Assembly (NCBI GenBank): GCA_902651635.1
Contig: CACRSC010000010.1
Location: 953,025-1,017,024, forward strand
Source of the DNA: Mastigamoeba balamuthi
Taxonomy: Eukaryota > Evosea > Mastigamoebida > Mastigamoebidae
DNA length: 64,000 nucleotides
Direction: 5' to 3'
The notes beneath the pieces are model-generated. The model was not told where the DNA came from, did no database searches, and saw nothing but the letters and a program-made list of their open reading frames with translations. Of the stretch, positions 33,812 through 45,529 are shown one piece after another. The position numbers and the translations under genes were made by a program. Positions within the stretch are counted from its first letter, which is position 1. The number at the start of each line of letters is the position of its first letter.

Positions 33812-34307
33812 GCACCCGTTCCTCCACGGCACCGCCGCGTGGAAGAGGTACCACAGTGGGTGCCTTGTGGAGTTGCCCAGGCGCCGAAGGCAGCCGGGCA
33901 CTGGACACGTGGACAGCGCCCAGCATCCCGAAACACCCGCCCCCAAACAGGCAGCGCCAGCACTACAACACGCCACCTGCGGCAGCTCCGACATCGCGAG
34001 ACCAACAGCGTCCCCGCCACAACAGGCGCCAATGAAATACAGTAGTGTCAATTGAGTTCAGGGCAGGGAATGGAGGGCAGGAGTGCCCATCAGTTCCGGT
34101 GACAAGGACGTCGCAGAGCTTGCAGCGGCCTCTATCGGCGCGTCTGGCCGTTCGCGTCCTCGTTGGGCCTGCAGCACGTGCGCCGCTAGATGCCCGTGGA
34201 CCCCAGCAGGCCATCCAGCCAGGGTGCCTGCACAGCTCTGAGTCGTGCGACAGACACCCGCATGACGCAGAAGAGCCAGCGTGCGGGGCAGTCAGAGCCT
34301 CTGTGTG

Positions 34308-35423
34308 CTACGGGTGGCCTGCGTGCTGTGCCAGCGTGAGCAGCTGGCTGATCAGCAGCACCCGCGTCATGTTCTGCTGCCTCAGCCGCTCCAGCTCGTC
34401 CATCGTCCTCGCCAGCCCGTCTGCGGGAGCCGGTGCTGCCTGGGCTGCATGCGGTGGCTGTCCCCCGCCACCCTCGTCCGCCAGCCCCTCGTCAGCAGTC
34501 CCTGGCTCGTCCCCCGCGGGAGCTCTTGTTTCTGTGCCGTCGGTGCCCACGCCCTGTCCGTCTGTCTGTGCTGCGGAGCTCTGAGGCTCGTGCTCGCCGG
34601 CGGCCAGGGCAGGAGAGCCAGGGCCCAGTGCAGGTGAGAGCGGGGCCATGCGTGTCCGCTGGCGGGGCGGCTCGGCGGCAGAGCGCGAGCGGGACCTGAG
34701 AGCCTGGAGGGAGCTCTTGGAGCAGAGGGCAAAGGGCTGGCTGCGCAGGCGCACCACCACAGCCCCCGCCCCGTCCGCTATCTCCAGGCACAGCACCACC
34801 ATGCCCCCCAGGTGCAGCCTCGACGAGTTGCAGTACCTGAGCAGGCGCGGAGAGGAAGCGCTTCAGTGCCTGGAGGTGCGCACACAGAGCGAGAGAGAAG
34901 GGAGAGACAAAGAGGAGAGAGAACGGGGGAGGAAGGAGGAAGGAGGTGTGGGCGAGGAGGCGAGTCAAACTACGATCTGCAGTCGTCAAAGACAAACACC
35001 AGCTCGGCGCCCTGTGCCGCGGGATCTGGCGATGCCGCAGAGTACCCCAGGAGCACGTTGGGCTTGCCCGAGGGCTGGCAGCACTTGGGGCACGGCGCCA
35101 GCGCTGCCTCGAGTTCAATCCCAGTGTGAGCCCCTTTCAATTTCGAAAAAATAAATAAATAACGCACGGCGCGCGTTGATCGAGTCCGGGCACAGCACGG
35201 CGCTGCGGCCCGACTTCCAGATACAGCTCGGGCTCAGGTCGTGCGCCGCCAGCCACCGGGGGTCCACCGCCACGCTCACCTAAGAGCAATTCGCCTCTGA
35301 AAAAAGTCAATGGAGACGGGGGGTTTTGTGAGTGTGAGGTCTCACGCTGAACGGCGCTGTGCGAAAAACGCGCGCCGGTGTCACCCACACGCGCGGCTGG
35401 GATAGGGCTGCGCGCGGGTCCAT
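34308..35423 (-). CDS. CNSSR-family gene, copy F
   Basis: Exons 35423-35346, 35279-35168, 35103-34974 and 34836-34308 give 282 residues. Blocks: MDPRAALSQPRVWVTPARV then FRTAPFS; VSVAVDPRWLAAHDLSPSCIW; LAPCPKCCQPSGKPNVLLGYS, in which the fourth Cys of the cluster is Tyr; FVFDDCRS; YCNSSRLHLGG; RSQPFALCSKSSLQ; C-terminal MDELERLRQQNMTRVLLISQLL. Copy G is its closest relative, including about 1 kb of upstream sequence. The Cys-to-Tyr change is a natural test of whether the Cys cluster binds metal. Confidence 0.82.
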
Positions 35424-36006
35424 CGGATACGGCTCGGCGGATAGAGTGCTGCGGATAATCTTATAAAGAAATTTTGCAGTCCCTCCCTCTTCCCCCCCTC
35501 TCGAACTCGGGGGCAAAAGAACTCCCGACATCGCTCCTGCCACCACTCCAGCGCCGCTGCCCCACGGGCCTCGGCATGCGCTGCTGCGAGTGCGATTGCG
35601 GCAGCACACGAGGCCTGGTGCCCGGCAACCCCGCTTGGTTTTTCACACAACTGCAATCCCTCGTGTGGCTGAAGAGGGATACGCGCATCACAGCGAACCA
35701 CAGCACAAGCGCAGGCTGGTGCCCCCAGAGAGGGCCACCCGCTGCCGCGTGCGCAGCGTGCAGCCTGTGCTGCAGGGCGCCGCGGTTTGGGCATGCTACG
35801 CGGGACCCAGGAGCAGCGGGGCCCACAGGGGGGCAGGCAAAATTACGTGCCCTATAAAACAGGCGCCTAGAAGCAAAACGGCGAGGCGGCCAGCCACGGC
35901 GCACCTCCGCGGGGCGCTCCGGGAGCACGGAGTACTGCGATGAGCTGAAAGCGGCCCTCAGCTGTTCAACCGCACGGCAAAATTCCTGCTGTGATTTTTA
36001 TGCCCG

Positions 36007-36013
36007 TGACGTG
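36007..36013 (-). promoter_or_regulatory. Shared TGACGTG element upstream of copy F
   Basis: CTGTGATTTTTATGCCCG then TGACGTGTGCGTTACTTTT, 584 bp before the copy F ATG, is homologous to copy G (49593-49599). Confidence 0.55.
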
Positions 36014-36589
36014 TGCGTTACTTTTACGCGGGGGTAGAACGCGGGCATCGACGCTGGGCGCCGCTTCCCAGCCACTGCCTGCTTTCGCATCCCAACCCCC
36101 CCCCGCACTAGACGCCGGGCGGCATTTCGGGGGTGTTTCTCGGGGTGGGACTATCGGGCATCATCAAAACGGGCCATCCATTTCCTTATCGGCGCCACTT
36201 TTGTTCAAGACCCTCCACGTCCCTTACCGCACCGTGCAGCCAGCCACCCTACCACACGGCGATCCCCGGGCCCACTCATGCGCATGCGGGCCGGCAGGAA
36301 TGGCGCCGCGGAGGTCTCGAGGATCCGCGAGACTTGGCCAGAGAGGACTTGGCACACGCTAAGGAAGCCCAACAGGGCTTTGCTTTCGGACGCCACATGC
36401 TTCCCGCCTGCAACGCGTGGCCCAGCGCAGTGCACCCCTTTGTACAGCCAGAGCTCTCTCCACCCAATCAGGCTCGCACCCCGCTTGAGCCGCCCCTTGG
36501 AAATACCTTTGCTCGTGCCCTTTTCGAGCTTCATGTGGGTGAAGATTACAGCAGGAGTACCATTCAGACCCTCTATAGTAACTGCATAT

Positions 36590-38580
36590 TTTGAGCAATG
36601 AAGACACCTTGAAAGTGCTGCAGCATCACCAAATGGCTGAACGTCTTTCTTTGCATCATGTTGTAGATGACTGTACCAAGTCCCAAGAAGCCCAGCAGAG
36701 TACCTCATTGTAAGGGCTGTATGGTCAATGGTTGAGTGGTGTGAAACACACCACTCATTGCCTGCTGGCATTCAGAGTACTCATTATTATAAAGTGGTAC
36801 TGGCCCATTAGCAGGAATCACATCCCTTTTAAAATGTTCTGGGATGTGAACGTTGAGCTGCTGCCTAACAGTCCATCTTCCTTCTTAAACAGCTTTCGCA
36901 TTAACATTCCAATTCATGACCTGCTGTTATGGCCTTCAACAACTGTGTTGTTGCTCTGTTTCTATCGAGAAGGAAAAATAGAATGCTGCAACTGCCCAGA
37001 AACGGTACTTCTATATAGGAGTAATCAGCAGAGAGAAGCAATTATACTGAACCTTACTCTTCATATCAATCAGACTCATCAGCAGCCAGAAAGCAGCAGA
37101 CCAATACTGCGGGCCTCACGTCCAACAAAGTTTTCACGTGCGTAAGGGGTGCAATCACATACTGCTGTCCTTTGCACTGTTTGTGCACGATGTTGTTTGC
37201 CTCAAGTACTTTGTTGGCCAAAATGGCCCCTAGTAGTGGTATCAAATTGTTTATCAATTATACTCCTCAAGAACATCTTTGTACCAAAAGAACACCATGC
37301 AAGAGGTTGGACACTGCCAGTCGGAAGAGATTGGTGTATAGTGGGTAATGAAAGAGGGAATTTAACTTGGCACTTGGATGATTGTGAAGCTCGAGAAGTG
37401 AGGGTATGAGTTCCTTTTCCTTCGACTCCCACTTGGCCTTGGGCATCCTTAAATATCATCACATTCATTTTTCTTTGGCCCTCTTGGAGTCATCAGAGCC
37501 CCATTTGTGTGGAAATGACTGCCCTTTGGGCTCTTTTTGCTGCTGGCTCAGTGCAATGCCCTTCAGTGAATAGAGTGCAGCCCTAACAGTCTCAGAATTA
37601 CGTGTCTTACCAACCTTTTCAACGGCAAAGTCTTTAAGAGAAGCATCACAGCTGAAACAGTAATAATCACTCTTTCCACTGGATGGGATGAGACGAAGTT
37701 CCTTCATGCCTTGATAGTGTATAATTATGTATTAGAAGAAGTTGTAAGGTATGTCTTCATTTCTTTTTTCATACCTGTGAGTTCCCTGTGAAAGAGCAAA
37801 CTGTGCCTATACAAAAAGAGTACACTGATCAGACTCGCTCCACATCTCAACACCATTGGCCAGTGTATACATTTCTGGCAGCAAAGCCTTGAGTGATGAA
37901 TGAAGACTATTTTTGTATCCTAAAGAGGTTTTCATCAGTCTCTGCAATGTGAAACCGCTACTGTTGCATATTTCGTACAGCATTATCACCATTGAGAATA
38001 TCAACCAAGAGTGCCTGAGCTGACTTCTTCTTCTTCCATGTTCGCTTGTCTGCATAAAGTGAGAGACTAAGAATGTACTTCTTATAATTATGATAGCTCT
38101 TCACATTATGCAGCTGGCCCACATGATCCTTGAATTTAATGCGACTCTGTCTTACTGAAATTCATAACACATAATGGCTTTCATGAAGGGCCATTTCTGA
38201 TAGTTCCAGGGGCTGTGGTGTGCATATGAAAGCATGAAGGCATCCAAGAACACTTCAAACTCCATTGGCCCGGTCTGCCCACTGATAAGCCTCTTCCATA
38301 GCATCTTCGATCTCTCTGACATACTTGGAACCAGGCCTCTCGTTCTTATCAATAAGCAACCTCCAGATAAGATCAAGAAAGGGCTCGGAGCATCCATCAT
38401 GCTTTATCTGCATCAGAGCCCATCCTTTCCCATAGCTCTCCGGTTTTGGCATCTCTTGATGAGTGGAATTGTAAATGGGAGCTTGTCAGACTAGTCTGGT
38501 CGGGACACTGGTCATCAAGTTCCCATCACGCAGGAAAAAAAATCAGAAGGAGAAGACAATAGAGTGGTTGTTTTTTTAAT
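36590..38580 (-). other. AT-rich island with decayed, unrecognised coding tract
   Basis: Several minus-strand frames (for example 38452-38255, 38055-37807, 37707-37465 and 37468-37202) have protein-like composition, such as LIWRLLIDKNERPGSKYV and YCFSCDASLKDFAVEKVGK. They do not join into one frame. I recognise no family. Composition and context resemble the transposon-bearing islands, so a degraded mobile-element gene is the leading guess. It could equally be a dead host gene. Confidence 0.4.
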
Positions 38581-38699
38581 TCTTGTGCACGTGGGGGCAC
38601 GGACATCGTGCTATACCTCTGACGCAGAGTATCCATCACCGCCAACAACCATTTTCAAAGGGAAACTTACTTGTGTGCTTCAGCAGGAGGTGTGGTGCT

Positions 38700-41600
38700 T
38701 CAGAGAGCCTTTATGAAAGCGACAACAGCACTGAGAACAAACAGCCGCAATGCTACAGAGGCCCTCTGGCCCGCGCTTGCGACCATGGTATTGCGCACCG
38801 ACTCTGTGCTCTTGGTGAGCGTCTGCTGCCACACCTGCGTCAGGTAGTTGTCCTTTGTCGCCGACACCGTGTACTCGATGCCCTGCTCCAGGTCAAACTT
38901 AGCACACCCACTGCTATCCGTGTCCGTGCTGACGTTCCCAAACATGGCTTCTGCCACCACAACGTGCACGTTCTTGAGGTCGAAGCAGATCTCTAGCGAC
39001 GCGTTGGCGTTCTTGACCACGAAGGAGGCGGCGTTGCTGAAGGGGTTCAGGCTGTGCTGTGACACATAAATGAAGTATTTGCCACGGATGAAGGGCCCCG
39101 TGTGGACCTTGGCCCTCAGGACGCCCGGGATGTCAGTCCTGAACGCCTGGTCTATGATGATGTTGCACGCAAAGGTGGGGTTGATGGTCTCCTTGTTGCA
39201 CAGGAAGACCATAAGGCAGGGCAACGCAAAGCCATGATCGACATTACAGAGGAGGTGAGCGGCCTGCGGGAGGAGGTTCTGCGAGTAGATGTCGATGCTC
39301 TCGGGCGTGACGAGTTGCACCTTGTCGATCACGGGCGCAGTGGTCCAGTACACGGGCATAGAAGTGAACGTGTCTGTGCTGCTTAGGCTGATGGTGACGT
39401 TCTCCTCGTTGTTGACTGACTCCGGGACAGGGCACTGGACCTGGAAGGCCCAGATCGGGTTGCTCGCATTGGCCCTGGGGTCGAGGTGTTTCGGCTTTAC
39501 AGACGACATATCGCACACACCCGTAGCGCCTCCGGACCACCTCAGTGTCGCGCCGGAGAAGTTGCCGCCGACATACATCGTGAAGTGCAAGTTTTTCGCG
39601 CCCTTTTCGAAGATACGCGGAGCGACCTGGTTCACATCATCGACGATGAACGACGGCGGGGAAGAGAAGCACGGCATGGTGCCGCTCATCTCTGTCGCTG
39701 CGATGGCCCCTGCCAAGGAGCTGCACGTGCTCGCAGTGATCGAGCTGTCCGTGGCCTTGAGCTGCTCGCAGGCGGTCGTGAGGTACGATGCGTAGCTGCC
39801 CCGCGAACAGAGAGTTGTGGTGAGAAAAAAAGGGAGACGGAGCGTCAATGGAGTAATGACTGAGAGAGCTTGCGCACAGAGCGAAGGTGGTCATGGGGGT
39901 AGAGAGAAACTTGGCCCTCGTGAAGATCTTCATAGATGCGTTGAGCCCGACACCGGCGATGCCGTGCTTGACAGACCCGTCGGTCAGCATCGCAAACGCG
40001 TGCGAGGGGATAAGCGAGTCTGCCGTCGTTTTGTGCATTGAGAACGGGCACACAACGTCAGCGGACGAACAAAGACGGCGATTTCCGCACTGATGTGGAC
40101 CCCCGCGTTGTCGTCGGGGTTGCAAATCATACTGGACACATTGCTGGGGGTGTGCTTTCCACACCCTGGCTGCCACAGGTCGCGCAATCCCCTGAATGAC
40201 GTCCTGGACGGCGTCCTCACAATGCATGCGTCGGACTTGCAGTCCCAGCCACACACCCAGCGGTGCGACGTTTCTGGGAGAGCACGACACGTTTGAGTTC
40301 AATAAACGCTTCGCACAACGAGCTAGCAGAGATGCACCATCAGTGGGACAGACGCCTTCGGCGCGAACAGCGTGGTGGTTCGTCAGAATGTCGATGACAC
40401 CGGCGAAAATGTCACTCCAGCCCTCGTTCAGGGCTCCGCTCTGGCCTTCGTACCACAGCCTTACCAATTATGGGATGTCAGTGCCGAGCAGTGCTGTCGA
40501 CAAAGCGCACTGGTCGAGGAAATCGGTGACGCCATGGCCGTACTCGTGCCACAGAATGGTCTGCGAGACGAAATCGAGGCCGAATGACATTACGCGCTTG
40601 CTGTAGAACGCGTTGGTGAGGTTGAGGTGCATCTCCACTTTGATGGTCGATCCATTGTTGTCGTAGCAGTCGCGCCCGCTGAACGACTTCCAGATCTTCT
40701 CCCTGTGCACACAGCCAGCGTCAATCCCAATACCAGGAGTGCTGTTGTGCTCGCTGTGCTCGCGTGCGTACGCGGTGGCAATGCCGTCGACGACTGTGTT
40801 TATTTCGGGGTCCGACGAGGGCCCCTGGCCGCTCTTCCACAGGATTTGGCCGGTGGGCTGGTCGTAGACCGCCGAGACGAGGTGGGCCTTGCGGGGGTTG
40901 AGGGCGAGGACGCTGGGGGACTGCGTGCTGACGTAGACGTCGGCTGTGCCGCACAGCACCTCCCACGCCGGCAGGTTGGGCCCGGGCTCGCCGTTGGCCA
41001 TGCCAGGCCTAAGCACCACCCTCCTCGCCTCCCCGCACCTTGCCTGGCCGTCCTTCGCCTCGGCTGCGCGCTGCGCCACCACCACCGCCACCTCCTTCGA
41101 CACTGCCGTGCGGGCTCTCAGGTGCGTCCGCTCGTGCGCATCGGCTACTGTTGTCCCCGTCACTGACACCACCTCCCCCTCGCCGCTCCATACAACCTAT
41201 GAGATGACCACGTACACGTGAGATGAATAACCACAGTATCGTATGACGTCATAGGAACTCGCACCTTGAGGACAGCGCCGACAATGGGGATGCCGTCGAT
41301 GCTCTGCTGGTGAGTGGTGATAGACCAGCCCGCGACGTTGGGGTCTTCCATTGTCTCCACCAGTTGCAACTCTACGTCCTCTCCGAAATCCGGCGTCGCG
41401 TCCATCAGCGCCTGCAGCGTCCTCTCCACGACAGCGCGTGCTGACCCGCCTGATTGGGGAGGCGTGCGTTACCCAGCGTAATGGCACGATAAAACACGCC
41501 GGCACGAGTGATACGAGGGTTTACTATTGTCCTCGACCCGGTTACCCCGGGCTCATTCTTTGGCTCCCAACTGTTTCGCTGAAAGACGGGAGTGTGGAAC

Positions 41601-41762
41601 TATGCGAGTCTGGGGTCACGCACTGCGCTGAGCGATGGGCAGGCTGAACGGTGGCCTCGGGCTTAACACGCAGGGAGCGCCAGTGGCCGAGCTGAAGCAC
41701 GTGAACCGCGCGGCGCTGGCAGAAACGGAGCAAAGTAGCACGAAGCCTAGTGTGCTGAGCAT
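38700..41762 (-). CDS. Secreted thermolysin/fungalysin-like zinc metallopeptidase with C-terminal hydrophobic (GPI-like) tail
   Basis: Seven exons (41762-41624, 41449-41265, 41196-40511, 40459-40320, 40273-40091, 40019-39878, 39795-38700) join in phase to 856 residues. A signal peptide (MLSTLGFVLLCSVSASA) is followed by an FTP/PepSY-type propeptide (SIDGIPIVGAVLKV, then GEVVSVTG). The zinc site is WHEYGHGVTDFLDQ, and the third ligand is in GQSGALNEGWSDIF. Then come NPDDNAGVHINS and IPSHAFAMLTDG, and a helical MKIFTRAKFLSTPMTTFA segment as in M4/M36 peptidases. The last 360 residues are beta-rich with several Cys. They end in Ala/Gly and a hydrophobic stretch (ALRLFVLSAVVAFIKAL), suggesting a GPI anchor or single membrane helix. 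It is likely a cell-surface or secreted protease. M4 versus M36 cannot be settled by eye. Confidence 0.88.
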
Positions 41763-41945
41763 CGGTGGATACAGTGGGGCTGTTGGGTAGCACGTAGTTT
41801 TAAAAAAGTAAAAGGGGGCAGGGTTTATGCCACACAGCTTTGTGGACGCCAAGTGCACCAATGAACAATTCAGTCTCTCGGGTGGCCACACAGCCCGCAC
41901 AAGCTGATTTTATGCACCTCCTACTGGAAAACAGGACGCACGCCG

Positions 41946-42016
41946 GTGCCGCCAAGTAGCACACAAGAGGTGCTTTTCCCTGCACCTCATGTGTGTGCTG
42001 TGCTACTTGACGGCAC
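41946..42016. repeat. Imperfect inverted repeat (stem-loop) upstream of the metallopeptidase
   Basis: GTGCCGCCAAGTAGCACA at 41946-41963 pairs with 41999-42016 with one mismatch, and inner AGGTGC/GCACCT can also pair. It lies 180-250 bp before the metallopeptidase ATG. It could be a small MITE end pair, a transcribed hairpin or a regulatory palindrome. Confidence 0.75.
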
Positions 42017-42950
42017 AACTTGTCTCACCCCAAAATGGTCATTTTCTGCCGTTTTGAGTCGACCGTTAACCCCTGCGCTGCGATTCGGTCGGCATAGGGC
42101 ATCCCTTCCACAAGTAGTCCAAGAAATGGTGGGGAGGGCTGTGGTGCGAAAACTCATAACCCATTAAGTGAAAAGGGTGCTCATACATGTAGCCGATAAG
42201 CTGCATCTACAGGCCAGGCCATAGGACCACGGGCCCAATTGTCTCAAATTAAGGCACCACAAACGGCAAAAGAAGAACTCTGCCCGAGATGGAGAAGACG
42301 GCCTTCTTGCAGGATTCGAGCTCTGGAGATCGTACCTCCAGTCCCTGCCTGCGCGCTGGTTAATTCGGCAGCCCCCGAGCATGATTCAGTTGTGGATGAG
42401 CACAACTCGCCCTACGTCTGTGCAGCCAATCCGACAGCCAATCCGATGCAGTCTTTTATCGAGCTCTCTGGCCTCAACCGAGTGGCTTTCTCTACACTCG
42501 ATTGAGATTACATCCGAATGACATTTAATGCACATATTCGAATATTAAGTGGAAAAGTGCGTGAAAATTACGTATGTGATCGGCCAGGGTGGAACAGAGG
42601 CAGAACAGTGGCGTGGTGTGCGCATATGATTGGAATGTGACAGTATGTAATAGTCGTCAGGGCTCTCCAGTCTGAAATTTCCAGGTTGTACCCAGTTGAA
42701 AACGGGTCAACACCACCAAGCATGTGACCAAGCAGAAGACTGACATACTGTAACAGTCTCATTGTATACACATATTATGGCATCCTGGCAGAGGCCTTCA
42801 GAGCCATCTCTAACAGTGAGGTCATCTAGCTCTCTGCCATCAAGCTTGAGAGTGAGAATAACGAGTCCAAAGGACCAGAGTGCTGCTGGAGAGGGCCCGC
42901 AAGGCATGCCCCATGGAGCGCATGTGGTGGCACAGTGCACAGCTGGAGTG
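42017..42950. other. Intergenic, mixed composition, no gene seen
   Basis: A tRNA-like fragment near 42290-42360 lacks a complete T-arm and is not called. Composition turns AT-rich from about 42480. Confidence 0.4.
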
Positions 42951-42954
42951 CAAG

Positions 42955-43050
42955 CTTAAGAACCACGATTCTGAGTACAGCATTCTTAAGAATACCCTGG
43001 AGCTCAAGAACCACGATACTGAGTGCAGCATTCTCAAGAACGCCCTGCTG
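42955..43050 (+). repeat. 48-bp direct repeat, two copies
   Basis: CTTAAGAACCACGATTCTGA begins unit 1 (42955-43002). Unit 2 (43003-43047) differs at a few positions. Read on the plus strand it encodes LKNHDSEYSILKNTLE, then LKNHDTECSILKNALL, a leucine-spaced helix-like repeat in a frame with no recognisable gene. Confidence 0.75.
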
Positions 43051-43679
43051 TTTCTGTCTTATTCTTTCTGTTCCATCCCAAAATATTGGATTAATCATTA
43101 TATAAAAAGAAGTTTGCAGAGAGTTATTAATTAGTTACTACATTGCATGGGAAGGTATAACAGTGCAATAAAACCCCTTCAAATACCTTTCACTTTCAGG
43201 GGAAACCCTTCTTTTTTCCAATTAAACAGAAGCTGAATATCAGAAAATAAATAATAAACATTTGGTCATCACTGCGTTTTATGTGCTGAAGCACTAAATT
43301 AGCACATGTAGCACTTATTTTTCAGCACTAGAATTTGCACTAATTTAGCACTATTTTATAGCTAATTTTTCAATGCGCATTATATGCATGACACGCATGA
43401 TGCACATGGTGCACATCAATCGTTTCTAGCAATACATGCATATATAATGCATGCATTGCTATAAATGACTAATGTGCATCATGTGCATCAATCAAAAAAC
43501 CCAAATAAATTGATATTAATTAATGTGCTATATGCACAACAGGTACTAAATGCACATGGTGTGCATTTAGCGATTCAATCGATTAAATCACTAAATGCAA
43601 TATAATCACTGGAATTGCTAAATGTGATTGCATTTGTAAAAACCACTACTAAAAAGTGGATCAAATTTTCTTTATTTAT

Positions 43680-45277
43680 TTATTTCTTGGCTGCTTCTGC
43701 AGCACTGTGCTGCTTTAGCAGAACAGTGCAGTGCCTCTTACGCTGCAAAGAGAGGCGCCACACATCCTTAGGCCCCATGCTTGCCAGCATGGTGATGTCG
43801 TCCCAGTCGATGTCGTGGTCGTCCTGCTGCTCCTTCTGGTACTCCTCCTGCTCAGGGGCGTCAGAGGCCTCAGGGGCCTCAGGGGCCCAGTCCTGCAAAA
43901 ATTCAGTTAGTTTAATCAAAACGGGGAGGGCAGTGAAAGGAGCAGAAGGAAGAAGGGGAAGGAGCAGCAGCCATCTTGGCTGCTGCTTTCACTTCCCTGG
44001 CAGCAACCCTGGCAGCAGCACGTTCATGCTGCACAGGGTTGCTGATAATCCCCAGGGCACGAAGAGGAGAGACCTTCTCTCTGCGCCTTTTGGCCAGCTT
44101 GGCCTTGGCTTTCTTTGAAGCCTCAGCCGCTGCCAGCCACTATAAAAGTGTTAGAAATGATTATTTGTGTATTATGTGCACAATGCACATTATGTGCAAA
44201 ATGCACATCATGCGCATCATGTGCATGATGCACAAAAGGTATACAATTCGGAGGAGAAAACCCCCCTTTAGTAAATGTTCAACACTTGTATTCAGGGAGG
44301 GAAGAAGGAAATGGGAAGGGAGGGAAACACACACCTTTCAGCCCAGGCTCTTATGCTGTGCCTGGGCCTCCTCCTCTGAGGAAGAGCTCTGCAGCAGCAA
44401 TGATGACTGCTGTGCCGCCTTGCCGCCTGCTCCTGCTTGTTCTTGTTTGTATGCCTTCTGTACTTGTAGTTGGTGTGCTGCTGCCGGCATTGGAGCCCCA
44501 ACTCCTCCGCAAGCCACTCCTGTGACGTTTTATTCCCTTAGTTTTCGCAAGAAAAACTGAGGGGCAGGGGAGGGGGAAAAAACGCACTGTCATTTGGCGG
44601 AACCCTGTGTGGAGGGCAGTGTGGAGGACGTCCACAATGGCAGTAAATGCACTGCCACCAACATTCATTGATGCTGCTGGGATAGCACTTCCTGTTTCCA
44701 AACCTGTGAAAACAGGGCAGGGAAGGAAAAAATTGTGAAAAACTGGGAAAAAACCAGATAAAATGAGGAAGGGCAGGAAGGAGGGCAGGAAGGGCAAGAG
44801 GAGGGCAGGACGCACCCCGCCCAACTCCTCCATCAGGGCCGCATCTCTGCCTCTGACAATTCAGGAATGGGCAAGTCTTTCTTGCCTGCCTGCTATGAAT
44901 TGTGGTGGTTCTGCAGGAGGGGAAGGGAACACAAACGTCAGTGAAGGGAAAACAAAGGGAGGAAGGGAAGGGGGGATTAAGAGGGATTAAGGAGACTTAA
45001 GGGGAAGCAAGGGGGGAGCAGGGGAGGGAGCATGCACCTTCAAGTCCTTTGAGTCATGCCACATGACTGGCAGTGCCCAGGCATGCAGCTGCTGGTCCAT
45101 GGGCTCCCATTTAAATTTTGGACTGTACAGCACAGCCATGTACTCGGCGACAGCCCACACCAGAGTGTGGAGACTGTCACCTTTTCTAGGCCGTGCAGCT
45201 GCAGCTGGTGAGGGTGGCATGGCATGCACAGGCGGGGGCAGGGGGGGGGGGGGGGCAGAAGGAGGGACTGCAGACAT
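43680..45277 (-). CDS. Putative second protein of the Harbinger-like element
   Basis: The first exon (45277-45038) encodes a helical domain, DSLHTLVWAVAEYMAVLYSP then KFKWEPMDQQLHAWALPVMW. It ends at a GTGCAT donor. Likely further exons lie near 44890-44810 (DAALMEELGG), 44705-44600, 44525-44345 and 44140-43930. The 44140-43930 exon is very basic: KKAKAKLAKRRREKVSPLRA. The last, 43890-43683, is acidic then basic: DDHDIDWDDITMLASMGPKD. Elements of this class carry a Myb/SANT-like DNA-binding partner needed for transposition, and I infer that role. Exon borders are not certain. The last two exons have homologues in the relic at 46985-47490. Confidence 0.5.
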
Positions 45278-45529
45278 GCGTGACTATTGTCCACGAACGC
45301 TGAGAGGAGTAGAGAGTGTGTTTAAGGTGTCAGAAAAAAATCAGGCTAAGTGCATTATCGCTTCAATTGTTTTTCAGCGAAATAAATCTGAGAAAAACGG
45401 CAATGTCACATTATGTCAATAGCGTCATGCACTGCATGCACATAAAACGCATTTTGTGCTTATAGCTCATTCATTCATTCACTAAATACGCATTCAGTGC
45501 ATACATTGCTACACACACTGCACTCGCCA

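Noticed and set aside
36205-36771. 188-codon minus-strand frame upstream of copy F
   Set aside because: It spans the border between the F/G-conserved upstream block and the AT island, and the part shared with copy G does not keep the frame.
42285-42365. tRNA-like fragment with a 5-bp stem and ACG in a 7-nt loop (minus strand)
   Set aside because: The variable loop and T-stem are incomplete and no acceptor stem pairs. It is at best a decayed tRNA.
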